Source of the DNA: CBDFGQ01 sp965247295
GTDB taxonomy: Bacteria > Chloroflexota > Dehalococcoidia > Lucifugimonadales > JAGWBF01
DNA: 64,000 nucleotides
NCBI GenBank assembly: GCA_965247295.1
Contig: CBDFGQ010000003.1
Coordinates: 124,001-188,000, forward strand
Reading direction: 5' to 3'
Shown here one piece after another: positions 52,392-60,724 of this stretch; the stretch's first letter is position 1; every line of letters starts with the position of its first letter. The notes under the pieces are model-generated. The model did no database searches. It saw nothing but the letters and a program-made list of their open reading frames with translations, and had not been told where the DNA came from. Both the position numbers and the translations under genes were made by a program.

Positions 52392-53666
52392 TTGAAGCTC
52401 TCTGAAGCCCGGCGTTCCTCGGGTGCCCTTGCCCCGGCGATAGCGCTTGCCCTGGTCTTGGTTTTGGCCGGCTGCAATCCCATCACGTCGACGCCAGGCG
52501 GTCCCACGACATCTCCTACCCCTCCCAGCCCGACCCTGACATCGACTCCGGCATTCTTCCCGGAGACGTCACCGGCGCCAACACCCACCTTCGCCCCTTC
52601 GCCCAAAATCCTGCCCACACAAGAGGGTGTGGCCTCTGGGGGGCCAACCACCGCCAGGCCCACTCCAACGCCGGCCCCCACGATCCCTGTCCTTCGGGAG
52701 GCGACAAGTCCAGAATTTCCCGATATTGCGTCGGTGGTGCAGGAGGCAAGGCCCGCCGTGGTATCGGTGGTGTCGGAGGTGGTCCTGCGGGACTTCTTCG
52801 GGAGGGCCTTTCGGGACTCCCAAAGCGGCTCCGGGGTGATCTTCGACACCAGGGGCTATGTCCTTACCAACAACCACGTCGTGGAGAACGCCGACTCCGT
52901 CACAGTCACGCTGGACAACGGGAGGCAGTTCGAGGCAGAGGTAGTGGGCGCTGCGCCGCTGACGGACCTGGCGGTGCTCAAGATACGTGGCCAGGAGTTC
53001 CCATCCGCTCCGCTGGGTGATCACTCCGGCGTCAGGGTGGGCGATTGGGTGATCGCCATCGGCAACGCTCTGGCCTTACCCGGGGGCCCCACGGTGACGG
53101 TAGGCGTGATAAGCGCCCTGGACCGGACCTTCCCCGTCAGCTCAGATTTACAGCTGTACGGGCTGATCCAGACCGATGCCTCCATCAACCCCGGCAACAG
53201 CGGCGGACCCCTCCTCAATCTTCAGGGAGAGGTGGTGGGGATAAATACGGCGGTGGCTCGGGGGGACCAGTCCGGCAGGGATGTGGAGGGCATAGGATTC
53301 GCCGTGGACATGGACACGGCCATTCCCGTGGCAAGAGACCTGATGGAAAAGGGGAGGGTGAGCTGGGCCTGGCTCGGCGTGGTGCTGGCCGACCTGGACC
53401 CCCAGAGGGCGGCCCAGGTGGGAGTCCCCATACGCGAGGGGGTGCTGATCACAAATCTCTTGAGAGACGGCCCGGCTTGGAAGGCTGGACTCAGGGCGGG
53501 AGACGTAGTCATATCCATTGCTAGCCAAAAGGTATCCACCGTGCGAGGCATGATAAAGATCCTGCGCCAGGAGCTAAAGCCGGAGGACAGGGTAGAAATG
53601 ACGATCTTTCGCGAAAAGCGGGAGATGAACCTCGACGTCACCCTCGGGGAGAGGCCCGCGCGCTGA
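52392..53666 (+). CDS. HtrA/DegP-like serine protease, lipoprotein
   Basis: A 424-residue S1C protease. A TTG start with GGAGGAG 11 nt upstream gives a lipoprotein signal (APAIALALVLVLAGC). A Thr/Pro-rich linker follows to residue ~95. The catalytic triad is visible: VLTNNHVVENADSV (His), LTDLAVLKIRG (Asp) and NPGNSGGPLLNLQGEV (Ser). A single PDZ domain ends the protein (GVLITNLLRDGPAWKAGLRAGD). It probably acts in envelope protein quality control. The linker resembles those of the LVIVD and lamin-tail lipoproteins in this window. Confidence 0.94.
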   Translation: MKLSEARRSSGALAPAIALALVLVLAGCNPITSTPGGPTTSPTPPSPTLTSTPAFFPETSPAPTPTFAPSPKILPTQEGVASGGPTTARPTPTPAPTIPVLREATSPEFPDIASVVQEARPAVVSVVSEVVLRDFFGRAFRDSQSGSGVIFDTRGYVLTNNHVVENADSVTVTLDNGRQFEAEVVGAAPLTDLAVLKIRGQEFPSAPLGDHSGVRVGDWVIAIGNALALPGGPTVTVGVISALDRTFPVSSDLQLYGLIQTDASINPGNSGGPLLNLQGEVVGINTAVARGDQSGRDVEGIGFAVDMDTAIPVARDLMEKGRVSWAWLGVVLADLDPQRAAQVGVPIREGVLITNLLRDGPAWKAGLRAGDVVISIASQKVSTVRGMIKILRQELKPEDRVEMTIFREKREMNLDVTLGERPAR

Positions 53667-53801
53667 CGGCTCGCCAAGCTTGACCGCCCGGCTTACCGTT
53701 AGCCGCAGCTCCCGCCACGCTCATGGGTCGCATGACTTGGCACCGCCCGTGGACCTCGGTCTCGCGTGGCCGGGGCATGCAATCCGGTCATTCCGCGGGG
53801 C

Positions 53802-56800
53802 TTATCTTACTTGCTTGACACCAAGCATCACGTCCGCACCCTCAACCTTTTGCACGTCACTAGACGACCCCTCTACCGGCTCCCCGTCTATCAAGTCGTC
53901 GGAGAGGGTCTCCTGCTGAATGTAAACGGCGAACCTCCTCATCACCTCCGCTACCCTGCCGGGAGCCCGATAGAACGTAAGGATTCTGTCGGTGATCTCG
54001 AATCCGGCCGTCCGCCTGAGGTTCTGTATCCGGTGCACCAGTTCACGAGCAATGCCCTCCTCGGCAAGGTCGGGCGTAACGGTAGTATCGATGGCCACCA
54101 TGTAGCCGCCCTCCAGGGAGACCCAGTAGTTGTCGAGCTGAACGATGGCCTCCACCTGACCCGACCCCCTGACCGTACTGTCCGGCCCGGAGGAACGCCC
54201 GCGCCCTGGCCCGCGTGCTACCTTGGCCTCTGAGGCCCGTACCGCCCTCGCGTAGAGCTGCTCCGTCCACCCATCGTCGTCACCACTCGTGCCGCCATCC
54301 TGGTCTCCAGGAGGTTCAGCAGAAAGCTCCATCTCCTTGATGTTCAGCTCATCCAGTATCTGGTACTGCACACTCCGGATGCGGTCGGCCTCCTCCCGGG
54401 AGCGTGCCCTGACCACTACTCTGCTCAGGGGCTGGCGAACCTTTACGCCGGCCCTGGACCTGGCCCCCCGGCCCATGCTGGAGACTCTCATAGCCAAACG
54501 AGTCGCATCCATAAGCCCCTGGTCAACCAGGTCTGGTTCGGCCTGCGGGAAGAGGGCCAGGTGCACGCTCTCCGGCGCTCTATCGTCGACCGACCGCACC
54601 AGACCCTGGTATATCTCCTCGGCCACGAAGGGCGCCAAGGGGGCCAGGAGTTTGCACAATGTGGTCAGGCAGGTGTGCAGGGTGGCGTAGGCGGAAAGCT
54701 TGTCCTCGTCGTTTTCGCTCTTCCAGAAGCGCCGTCGGCTGCGGCGCACGTACCAGTTGGACAGACGGTCCACGAATTCCTGGATACGCCTTCCGGCGTC
54801 GGTGGGATTATAGCCATCGAGGTGATGGTCCACCTGAGACACAAGGCTGTTCAGCTCCGATAGGAGCCAGCGGTCCAGGTCCGAGCGGGCCCGCCACCCC
54901 TGGGGCATCTGGTCCGGATGGAACTGGTCCACGGACGCATAGGTTGTGAAAAAGGAGTACACGTTCCACAGCGTAAGGAGGAACCGACGCACCACTTCGT
55001 TCACCAGGTCCTGGGAAAAGCGTCGTGACTCCCCCGGCTGTGCGGCAGTATAAAGGTACCAACGGGTAGCGTCGGCACCCTGGGCCTCCAGCACCGACCA
55101 GGGGTCTACCACGTTGCCCAGGTGTTTGCTCATCTTCTGGCCCTTTCCATCGAGGATGAGGCCAAGGCAGATGACGTTGCGGTAGCTGGGCTGATCCATC
55201 AGGAGGGTGGAGAGGGCATGAAGAGTGTAGAACCAGCCACGGGTCTGGTCCACCGCCTCACAGATGTAGTTCCCCGGAAACTGGCCCTCCTCTTCAAGTC
55301 GCCTTATATCGTCGCGGGAGGTGACGTGGTATTGGGCAAAGGGCATGGCCCCGGAGTCGAACCAGCCGTCCATCACTTCGGGGATGCGCCACATCTCGCC
55401 CTGGCAATGAGGGCAGCGGATGGCTATTCGGTCCACGTGGGGCCGATGCAGGTCGAGGCCCCCTGCTGGACTCGCCGAAGGGGCGTCCAGCAGGGCCCTG
55501 TGCTCGGGCAGGGCCCTTTCCTTCAGCTCGGCCACGCTCCCAATACAGTGGTACTCCCCGCAAGAACCGCAATGCCACAGGGGTATGGGGGTGCCCCAGT
55601 AGCGCTCCCTGGAAACGGCCCAGTCCACATTGTTCCTGAGCCACTCGCCGAAGCGCCCCTCCTTGATGTAGTCCGGGTACCAGTTTATCTCCCCGTTGCC
55701 ACTGATAAGACGCTCTTTGGCTGCCGTCGTGCGAATGTACCACGAAGGTTTGGCGTAGTAGAGCAGTGGGGTATCGCACCGCCAGCAGAAGGGGTAGGTG
55801 TGGTGGTACACGTCCCGGTGGTACAAGAGGCCCCTACCCTTCAGGTCGTCCATGATGTCGCCATCGGCCTCCTTGACGAACTTGCCGGCGAAGGGGTACG
55901 TGCCCGTGACGATACCGTGAAGGTCCACGGGCTGGACGAAGGCGAGGCCATGCTCCCGCCCGGCGCCTAGGTCCTCGTCGCCGAAGGCAGGGGCGATGTG
56001 CACGATCCCGGTCCCGTCTTCCAGCGAGACGAAATCGGCGCCAATCACGCGGGGACTGAACTCGGTGGTTGATTCCAAGCCATTCGCCTTTCCACCGTCA
56101 GGGACCTCACCTAGCCCAAAACGGAATATTTCCACCCCGTTGTCCCTGGGATCATACAGGCTGGAGTATAGCAGTCCCGCCAGTGCGGAGCCCTTGAAGG
56201 TGCCCACAACCTGATGGGGCCCCCTCATCGTGCGCTCGACCAGGGCCGAAGCCATAATCAGCCGCTCCCGGCCGCTATCGGCCTCCAGCTCAACCAGGGA
56301 GTAATCGGCATCACCGGCCACCGCGAGGGCCGTATTGCCCGGCAGGGTCCAGGGGGTCGTCGTCCAGGCCAGGAAGTAGGTGGGAATGTCACCCTCACCC
56401 TCGGTCCCTCTCCCACCGGGAGAGGGATGTCCAGGGGTCAGGGTGAGGGTCGTCACCAGGAACTTAATGTAGACGGACGGGTCGGGGGTGTTCTCCTTGT
56501 ATCCCAGGGCCACCTCGTGGGAGCTCAGGCTGGTGACGCAACGGGGGCAGTGGGGGGTACCCTTCATGTCTTGGTAGAGGAGGCCACGGTCCCAGAGTTG
56601 GCGGATGATCCACCAGCCCGTCTCTATGTAGTCGTTCTCCAGGGTCACATAAGGGTGCTCCATGTCCACCCAGAAGCCGATGCGGTCGGTCATCTCCTCC
56701 CATTCACGCACGTAACGGAAGACGCTCTCCCTGCACTTCTGGTTGAAGTTCGCGATTCCATACTCCTCGATGTCCCTTTTGGACCCGAGGCCCAGCTCCT

Positions 56801-57113
56801 TCTCCACCTCGAGTTCCACGGGTAAACCGTGGGTATCCCAGCCCCCCTTTCGCACGCAGCGGTAGCCCTTCATGGTCTTGTAGCGACAGATGACGTCCTT
56901 GAACACCCTGGCAAGCACGTGGTGAATCCCCGGGCTGCCGTTGGCCGTGGGAGGCCCTTCGTAGAGGGTAAAGAGCTGGCCACCCTCCCGTTCCGATTCC
57001 GTTCGGCGAAATATATCCCTATCCTTCCAAAACTGGAGGACGCCCTTTTCTATCTGCGGGAAGCTTGCCTTGCCGGATACCGGTGTGAACAATTTCTCCT
57101 CATCTCGGGACAA
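53802..57113 (-). CDS. ileS: Isoleucyl-tRNA synthetase, eukaryote-like type, with in-frame repeat insertion
   Basis: A 1103-residue class I synthetase. The HIGH-type motif is NGSPGIHHVLARVFKD and the KMSKS motif is KGQKMSKHLGNVVD. These forms, with WDTHGLPVELEVEKELG, are those of type 2 (eukaryote-like) IleS, a group often insensitive to mupirocin. The CP1 editing domain contains AWTTTPWTLPGNTALAV; just before it about 20 residues (LTPGHPSPGGRGTEGEGD region) are encoded by a palindromic repeat at 56391-56450. The start is TTG 57113, immediately after an in-frame stop. No T-box leader is recognisable. Confidence 0.96.
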   Translation of the reverse strand: MSRDEEKLFTPVSGKASFPQIEKGVLQFWKDRDIFRRTESEREGGQLFTLYEGPPTANGSPGIHHVLARVFKDVICRYKTMKGYRCVRKGGWDTHGLPVELEVEKELGLGSKRDIEEYGIANFNQKCRESVFRYVREWEEMTDRIGFWVDMEHPYVTLENDYIETGWWIIRQLWDRGLLYQDMKGTPHCPRCVTSLSSHEVALGYKENTPDPSVYIKFLVTTLTLTPGHPSPGGRGTEGEGDIPTYFLAWTTTPWTLPGNTALAVAGDADYSLVELEADSGRERLIMASALVERTMRGPHQVVGTFKGSALAGLLYSSLYDPRDNGVEIFRFGLGEVPDGGKANGLESTTEFSPRVIGADFVSLEDGTGIVHIAPAFGDEDLGAGREHGLAFVQPVDLHGIVTGTYPFAGKFVKEADGDIMDDLKGRGLLYHRDVYHHTYPFCWRCDTPLLYYAKPSWYIRTTAAKERLISGNGEINWYPDYIKEGRFGEWLRNNVDWAVSRERYWGTPIPLWHCGSCGEYHCIGSVAELKERALPEHRALLDAPSASPAGGLDLHRPHVDRIAIRCPHCQGEMWRIPEVMDGWFDSGAMPFAQYHVTSRDDIRRLEEEGQFPGNYICEAVDQTRGWFYTLHALSTLLMDQPSYRNVICLGLILDGKGQKMSKHLGNVVDPWSVLEAQGADATRWYLYTAAQPGESRRFSQDLVNEVVRRFLLTLWNVYSFFTTYASVDQFHPDQMPQGWRARSDLDRWLLSELNSLVSQVDHHLDGYNPTDAGRRIQEFVDRLSNWYVRRSRRRFWKSENDEDKLSAYATLHTCLTTLCKLLAPLAPFVAEEIYQGLVRSVDDRAPESVHLALFPQAEPDLVDQGLMDATRLAMRVSSMGRGARSRAGVKVRQPLSRVVVRARSREEADRIRSVQYQILDELNIKEMELSAEPPGDQDGGTSGDDDGWTEQLYARAVRASEAKVARGPGRGRSSGPDSTVRGSGQVEAIVQLDNYWVSLEGGYMVAIDTTVTPDLAEEGIARELVHRIQNLRRTAGFEITDRILTFYRAPGRVAEVMRRFAVYIQQETLSDDLIDGEPVEGSSSDVQKVEGADVMLGVKQVR
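56391..56450. repeat. 60-bp palindromic repeat inside ileS
   Basis: Outer 11-bp perfect inverted repeats ACCCTCACCCT (56391-56401) and AGGGTGAGGGT (56440-56450) enclose an inner perfect 9-bp hairpin CCCTCTCCC (56406-56414)/GGGAGAGGG (56418-56426). Its length is a multiple of three, so the ileS frame is kept. The same type occurs in tlyA. Confidence 0.85.
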
Positions 57114-57260
57114 CTACTTCTTATCCAGGCGACTTCCGTTTCACCTATATTAAGTATATTAAGGAAGGCCTCGGAGAAGGCACTTGAGGATGGGCTCCTG
57201 CCCGCCCAATAGCTTACCAGATATGCTGCGGGGAAAACATCCCTTGCATGCCCACGCCCG

Positions 57261-58085
57261 CTACGCGCCCTTTTGCAACAGCATGAAGAACTCCCGGTTG
57301 CCCGCGTCGCCCAGGATGGGAGAAGGGACCAGGTTTCGTAGACGGAAGCCGGCCTGGACCACCCACAGGATCACCCTGCCCAGCACAGCGGCATGCCTGG
57401 CGGGGTCCCGTATGACCCCGCCCCTGCCTACCTCCTCACGCCTGGCCTCAAACTGGGGCTTGACCAGGACCACGATGGGGCCACCACCCTTCAAGTGCTC
57501 CGCCACCGCGCGCAGCACCATGGTGACGGAGATGAAGGCCACATCCACGGTAGCCAGGTCCACCATTTGTTCGCCCTCCCCCAGCGGGAGGGCGTTAGAG
57601 GTAGGGGGAATTTCACCCTCAGCCTCTCCCATCATGGGAGTGGGGATATGCTGGGGTAATGAAAAGGGATAGCGGGCGTTCACCCCCTCCAGCACCCGAA
57701 CCCTGGGGTCCCGCCTCAGGCCGTAGTCTAGCTGCCCGTGGCCCACGTCCACGGCGTACACCGTCGTGGCACCGCGCTGGAGCACGCAATCGGTGAAGCC
57801 CCCGGTGGAGGCGCCCACGTCCAACACCACAGACCCCGACACGTCCAGCCCGAATTGGTCCAGGGCATGCTCCAGCTTTATGCCTCCCCGGCTGACATAT
57901 CGGAGCCGGCCCTTGACTTCCAGGACGGCGTCGGCAGCTACGGGTGTGCCGGGCTTCGGCACCCGTCTCGCCGCCGAATACACCAGCCCTCCCATGATCA
58001 GTGCCTGGGCCCTCTCCCGGGTCTCCACTAGGCCTCGTTCCACGAGGAGTAGGTCGGCCCGCTTTTTGGGGGATTTTCTAGCCAA
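57261..58085 (-). CDS. tlyA: TlyA-family rRNA methyltransferase / hemolysin-like protein
   Basis: A 274-residue protein: an N-terminal S4 RNA-binding domain (KRADLLLVERGLVETRERAQALIMGGLVY) and an FtsJ-like Rossmann methyltransferase domain with SAM motif VVLDVGASTGGFTDCVLQ. TlyA methylates the 2'-O of cytidines in 16S and 23S rRNA. Between ARYPF and VDLATVDVAFISV about 30 residues (QHIPTPMMGEAEGEIPPTSN..., LPLGEGE) replace a short loop seen in relatives; the DNA there is two hairpins (57572-57640). The catalytic Lys region (IVVLVKPQFEARREEVGRGG) is intact, so the protein may still work. Confidence 0.92.
   Translation of the reverse strand: MARKSPKKRADLLLVERGLVETRERAQALIMGGLVYSAARRVPKPGTPVAADAVLEVKGRLRYVSRGGIKLEHALDQFGLDVSGSVVLDVGASTGGFTDCVLQRGATTVYAVDVGHGQLDYGLRRDPRVRVLEGVNARYPFSLPQHIPTPMMGEAEGEIPPTSNALPLGEGEQMVDLATVDVAFISVTMVLRAVAEHLKGGGPIVVLVKPQFEARREEVGRGGVIRDPARHAAVLGRVILWVVQAGFRLRNLVPSPILGDAGNREFFMLLQKGA
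57572..57640. repeat. Double-hairpin repeat inside tlyA
   Basis: Hairpin 1: CGCCCTCCC (57572-57580)/GGGAGGGCG (57586-57594). Hairpin 2: CTCCCA (57626-57631)/TGGGAG (57635-57640) with a 3-nt loop. The segment CACCCTCA at 57614-57621 and the following CCTCTCCCA match the ileS element, so the two belong to one repeat family. The frame is preserved. Confidence 0.75.
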
Positions 58086-58153
58086 TGGCGCTCACAACCC
58101 AAATTGACACACGTTTCTCCTATGAATTATAATCCATTCGCTGGGAGACTATC

Positions 58154-58291
58154 ATGCCAAAGCGAACTTATCAGCCAAAGAAACGCCGCCGCCAACGGGT
58201 CCATGGCTTCCGGACCCGCTCGAGCACGCCAGGTGGTAGGGCCGTCCTGAGACGCCGCCGGTTCAAGGGCCGGCATCAGCTGGCCGTGTGA
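58154..58291 (+). CDS. rpmH: 50S ribosomal protein L34
   Basis: A 45-residue protein: MPKRTYQPKKRRRQRVHGF, then RTRSSTPGGRAVLRRRRFKG and RHQLAV. This is the complete L34 signature. It lies 16 bp before rnpA, the conserved order. A weak AGA-rich site precedes the ATG. Confidence 0.98.
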   Translation: MPKRTYQPKKRRRQRVHGFRTRSSTPGGRAVLRRRRFKGRHQLAV

Positions 58292-58307
58292 CCAACACCG
58301 AGTATGT

Positions 58308-58763
58308 ATGCAGAGGGAACTACGCCTCACCGGCAGCAAGCGCTTTTTGGAGGCCCGCCGGGAGGGTCGAGGTTGGGCAAACCGGCTGCTGGTACTCAAG
58401 GTCATACCAAACGACCTGGACAGGAGCCGTTTCGGACTCACGCTAAGCAAAAGGGTTGGATCTGCCGTAGTTAGAAACAAGGTGAAGCGACGGCTTAGGG
58501 AAATCCTTCGCCTCACGCCGGTCAACGCCGGATGGGATATCGTTCTGATAGCCAGGAAAGCGGCGTCTAGCGCGGACTACGTGCAAATCAAGCTGGCGAC
58601 GGAAGATCTCCTCAGGAGAGCCAAGCTACTGGCTTGCGCGACCATCCCTCAGATTACGTCCGCGACGAACACGGAAGTACTCCGCCGCCAATTCGAGGAT
58701 AGTACACGAGTGAAGGCAAGTAGAGGGTTAGTTTCACCCTCCGGTGCCAGGGAGACTGGATAG
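58308..58763 (+). CDS. rnpA: Ribonuclease P protein component
   Basis: A 151-residue RNase P protein subunit, which helps the RNA subunit bind pre-tRNA leaders. The core has RFLEARREGRG, LVLKVIPNDLDRSRFGLTLSKRVGSAVVRNKVKRRLREIL (RNR motif) and WDIVLIARKAASSADY. It is about 30 residues longer than usual, with a C-terminal extension (ATIPQITSATNTEVLRRQF...SGARETG) of no recognised fold. The stop TAG shares its last base with the GTG of yidD. Confidence 0.96.
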   Translation: MQRELRLTGSKRFLEARREGRGWANRLLVLKVIPNDLDRSRFGLTLSKRVGSAVVRNKVKRRLREILRLTPVNAGWDIVLIARKAASSADYVQIKLATEDLLRRAKLLACATIPQITSATNTEVLRRQFEDSTRVKASRGLVSPSGARETG

Positions 58764-58972
58764 TGAAGGCACTGGCGCTGGCCTGCGTCGTCCTGTACCA
58801 GCGGGCAATCTCCCCCTACGTTCCTTCGGCGTGCCGGTATTCCCCTACGTGCTCCCAATACTCCCATGAGGCGATAAAGGAGCATGGCCCGCTTAAAGGG
58901 GCCTGGCTCAGCTTGAAGCGCCTTGCTCGGTGCCGCCCATTGGGGGGTAGCGGTTACGACCCCGTACACTAA
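58763..58972 (+). CDS. yidD: Membrane protein insertion efficiency factor YidD
   Basis: A 69-residue YidD: ALACVVLYQRAISPYVPSACRYSPTCSQYSHEAIKEHGPLKGAWLSLKRLARCRPLGGSGYDPVH has the three conserved Cys and the CRPLGGSGYDPV end. It assists YidC-dependent insertion at the inner membrane. The GTG start overlaps the rnpA stop by one base. Confidence 0.97.
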   Translation: MKALALACVVLYQRAISPYVPSACRYSPTCSQYSHEAIKEHGPLKGAWLSLKRLARCRPLGGSGYDPVH

Positions 58973-59224
58973 CTGCATGACCCATCATTTTCCGTACGAT
59001 TCGAGGGGCCCGCTGTGGGACTTGGCAGGTGAGCCATAGCCGCACCGGGTAATAGCGTCCCCGACTCCACCGTGGAGCCCGGGCCAAAAGGGATACATGG
59101 GCTACACACCATCGGCCAGTTACATCCTTCTCTGTGGTGGCGCGTAATCCATCGGCTCGCGCCCTCGTCTCGCCGGGCGGGATCGGGCCTGCCGGGCCAC
59201 GGCGGAGAAGCCGGCGTCTCGCCC
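58973..59224 (+). other. Gap between yidD and the propeller lipoprotein core
   Basis: About 250 bases. The propeller frame runs open through part of it, but the peptide there is not signal-like and no family similarity is visible. No clear terminator or promoter was found. Confidence 0.4.
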
Positions 59225-60478
59225 CTGGGAAGGATATTCCGTACCAAGGCATTCGGGAATGCTGCCTGCTGCCTGCTGGTGTCCCTGGTATCCCTTGTGG
59301 CACTGGCCGGTTGCACTGGACGCAGCCTCATCTCATGGGGCTCCGGGTGGTCACCCACGGCGGTAGCGGCCTCCGGAGATGACGTGATAGTGTATGTGGG
59401 CACCAGAGAGGGGGAAGTACTTGCGCTGGATGGGGACATATTCGACCGGCTCAGGCCGGACCAGCAGGTCGTGTGGCGGTTCTCTCCCCAGGGAGACGAT
59501 CGGCTGGGCGGCGTGTTTGGTCCTCCAGCGGTAGGCAAAGACTACGTATACGTTGGATTTAGAGGGGACAAGGATGGAAAGGGCGGAAGGCTCTACGCGC
59601 TAAAGACGGACCGAGAGTCGATCAGCGAGCCGGTTGAGGTCGAGTGGAGCAAACAGATAGTGGGGGCCATAGTGGGGGGGCCGGCGCTGGCCGAAGAGGA
59701 GGGGCTGGTCCTGGTGGGGTCGGACGACGGCGACCTGTACGCCTTCCACGCCGCCGGCAACACCCCCGGGAAGATGGCATGGCGGTTCCATACGGACAGC
59801 CTGGTCTGGTCTAGCCCCGTGGTTGGCGACGGAGTCGTCTACTTTGGCTCGATGGACAACCACGTCTACGCCGTGTCCCTGGAGGAGGGCCTGAGTCAGG
59901 CCGACAGGCTGCTGTGGAAGTTCAAGACCTCGGGGGCAATGGTGGCCACGCCCCTGCTGCTGGACGACATGGTGATAGTGGGCTCCTTCGACGGTAAGCT
60001 GTACGCCCTCAAGGCGGTGACCTCCAATCCCGAGGGCCAGATGGTATGGCCCCAACCCTTCGAGGGAAGCGGCTGGTTCTGGGCGGGCGCCGTTTCCGAC
60101 GGGAAGACTATCTTCGCCGCCACCATGGACGGCACGGTGTACGCCCTCGATAAGAAAGGGTTCCCAATCTGGGCGATGCCCTTCAAGGCAGACACTCCCA
60201 TCGTCTCTACCCCTGTGGTCGTTGGAGAAGAGGTGGTAGTGGCGACGGACGGGGGCCGGCTGCACAAGCTGAGTGCCGCGAGCGGCGAGGAGCGGGAGAC
60301 GTTCAGGGACCTTGGAGAGAGCGTGGGAGGAGGTGATCATCAAGTGAAGGCGCCCCTCACCAGGCACGGGTCTATGCTGTTCGTGGGTGTCGAGGACGGA
60401 ACCGTGCGAGGGGTAAACGTGGACCGGTGGGTAGAGGTGTGGTGTGTAGACACCGAAAAGGGCGATTGCGAGAGGTAG
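59072..60478 (+). CDS. PQQ-type beta-propeller lipoprotein in the yidC cluster
   Basis: The frame has 468 codons. The credible protein begins near 59225 with TKAFGNAACCLLVSLVSLVALAGC, a lipoprotein signal and lipobox; no ATG, GTG or TTG with a good binding site lies just before it, so the start is unresolved. The mature part has about eight PQQ-like blades: VYVGTREGEVLALDGD, LVLVGSDDGDLYAFHA, VYFGSMDNHVYAVSLE, MVIVGSFDGKLYALKA, TIFAATMDGTVYALDK, VVVATDGGRLHKLSA, and MLFVGVEDGTVRGVNVD. It resembles BamB in type. Lying between yidD and yidC, it may work in envelope protein assembly. Its last 20 codons form the first of four 62-bp repeats. Confidence 0.83.
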   Translation: MEPGPKGIHGLHTIGQLHPSLWWRVIHRLAPSSRRAGSGLPGHGGEAGVSPLGRIFRTKAFGNAACCLLVSLVSLVALAGCTGRSLISWGSGWSPTAVAASGDDVIVYVGTREGEVLALDGDIFDRLRPDQQVVWRFSPQGDDRLGGVFGPPAVGKDYVYVGFRGDKDGKGGRLYALKTDRESISEPVEVEWSKQIVGAIVGGPALAEEEGLVLVGSDDGDLYAFHAAGNTPGKMAWRFHTDSLVWSSPVVGDGVVYFGSMDNHVYAVSLEEGLSQADRLLWKFKTSGAMVATPLLLDDMVIVGSFDGKLYALKAVTSNPEGQMVWPQPFEGSGWFWAGAVSDGKTIFAATMDGTVYALDKKGFPIWAMPFKADTPIVSTPVVVGEEVVVATDGGRLHKLSAASGEERETFRDLGESVGGGDHQVKAPLTRHGSMLFVGVEDGTVRGVNVDRWVEVWCVDTEKGDCER

Positions 60479-60666
60479 GCGTGGAGCGACGGGTAGAGGT
60501 GTGGTGTGTAGACACCGAAAAGGGCGATTGCGAGAGGTAGGCGTGGAGCGACGGGTAGAGGTGTGGTGTGTAGACACCGAAAAGGGCGATTGCGAGAGGT
60601 AGGCGTGGAGCGACGGGTAGAGGTGTGGTGTGTAGACATCAAAGGGGGCCCTTGCGAGGGGTAGAC
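60419..60666 (+). repeat. Four tandem 62-bp repeats
   Basis: Units at 60419-60480, 60481-60542, 60543-60604 and 60605-60666. Units 2 and 3 are identical; unit 1 differs at the start (where it is still coding) and unit 4 has diverged in its second half. Unit 1 contains the C-terminus and TAG stop of the propeller gene, so the array appears to be copies of the gene's own 3' end. Each carries GGTGTGTAGACACC, a short hairpin. Sixty-two is not a multiple of three, so extra units do not extend the protein. Confidence 0.95.
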
Positions 60667-60724
60667 GTGAAGGGAAAGAGCTGGGAGGTAGATTGGCGGT
60701 TCCCGCCACAGGAGTAGCAGCTTA

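Noticed and set aside
57114..57260. T-box riboswitch upstream of ileS
   Set aside because: No T-box consensus (AGGGTGGNACC), specifier loop or terminator/antiterminator pair was found on the minus strand.
60419..60666. Repeats as a CRISPR array
   Set aside because: The 62-bp units abut with no unique spacers, begin in a coding gene, and no cas genes are present.
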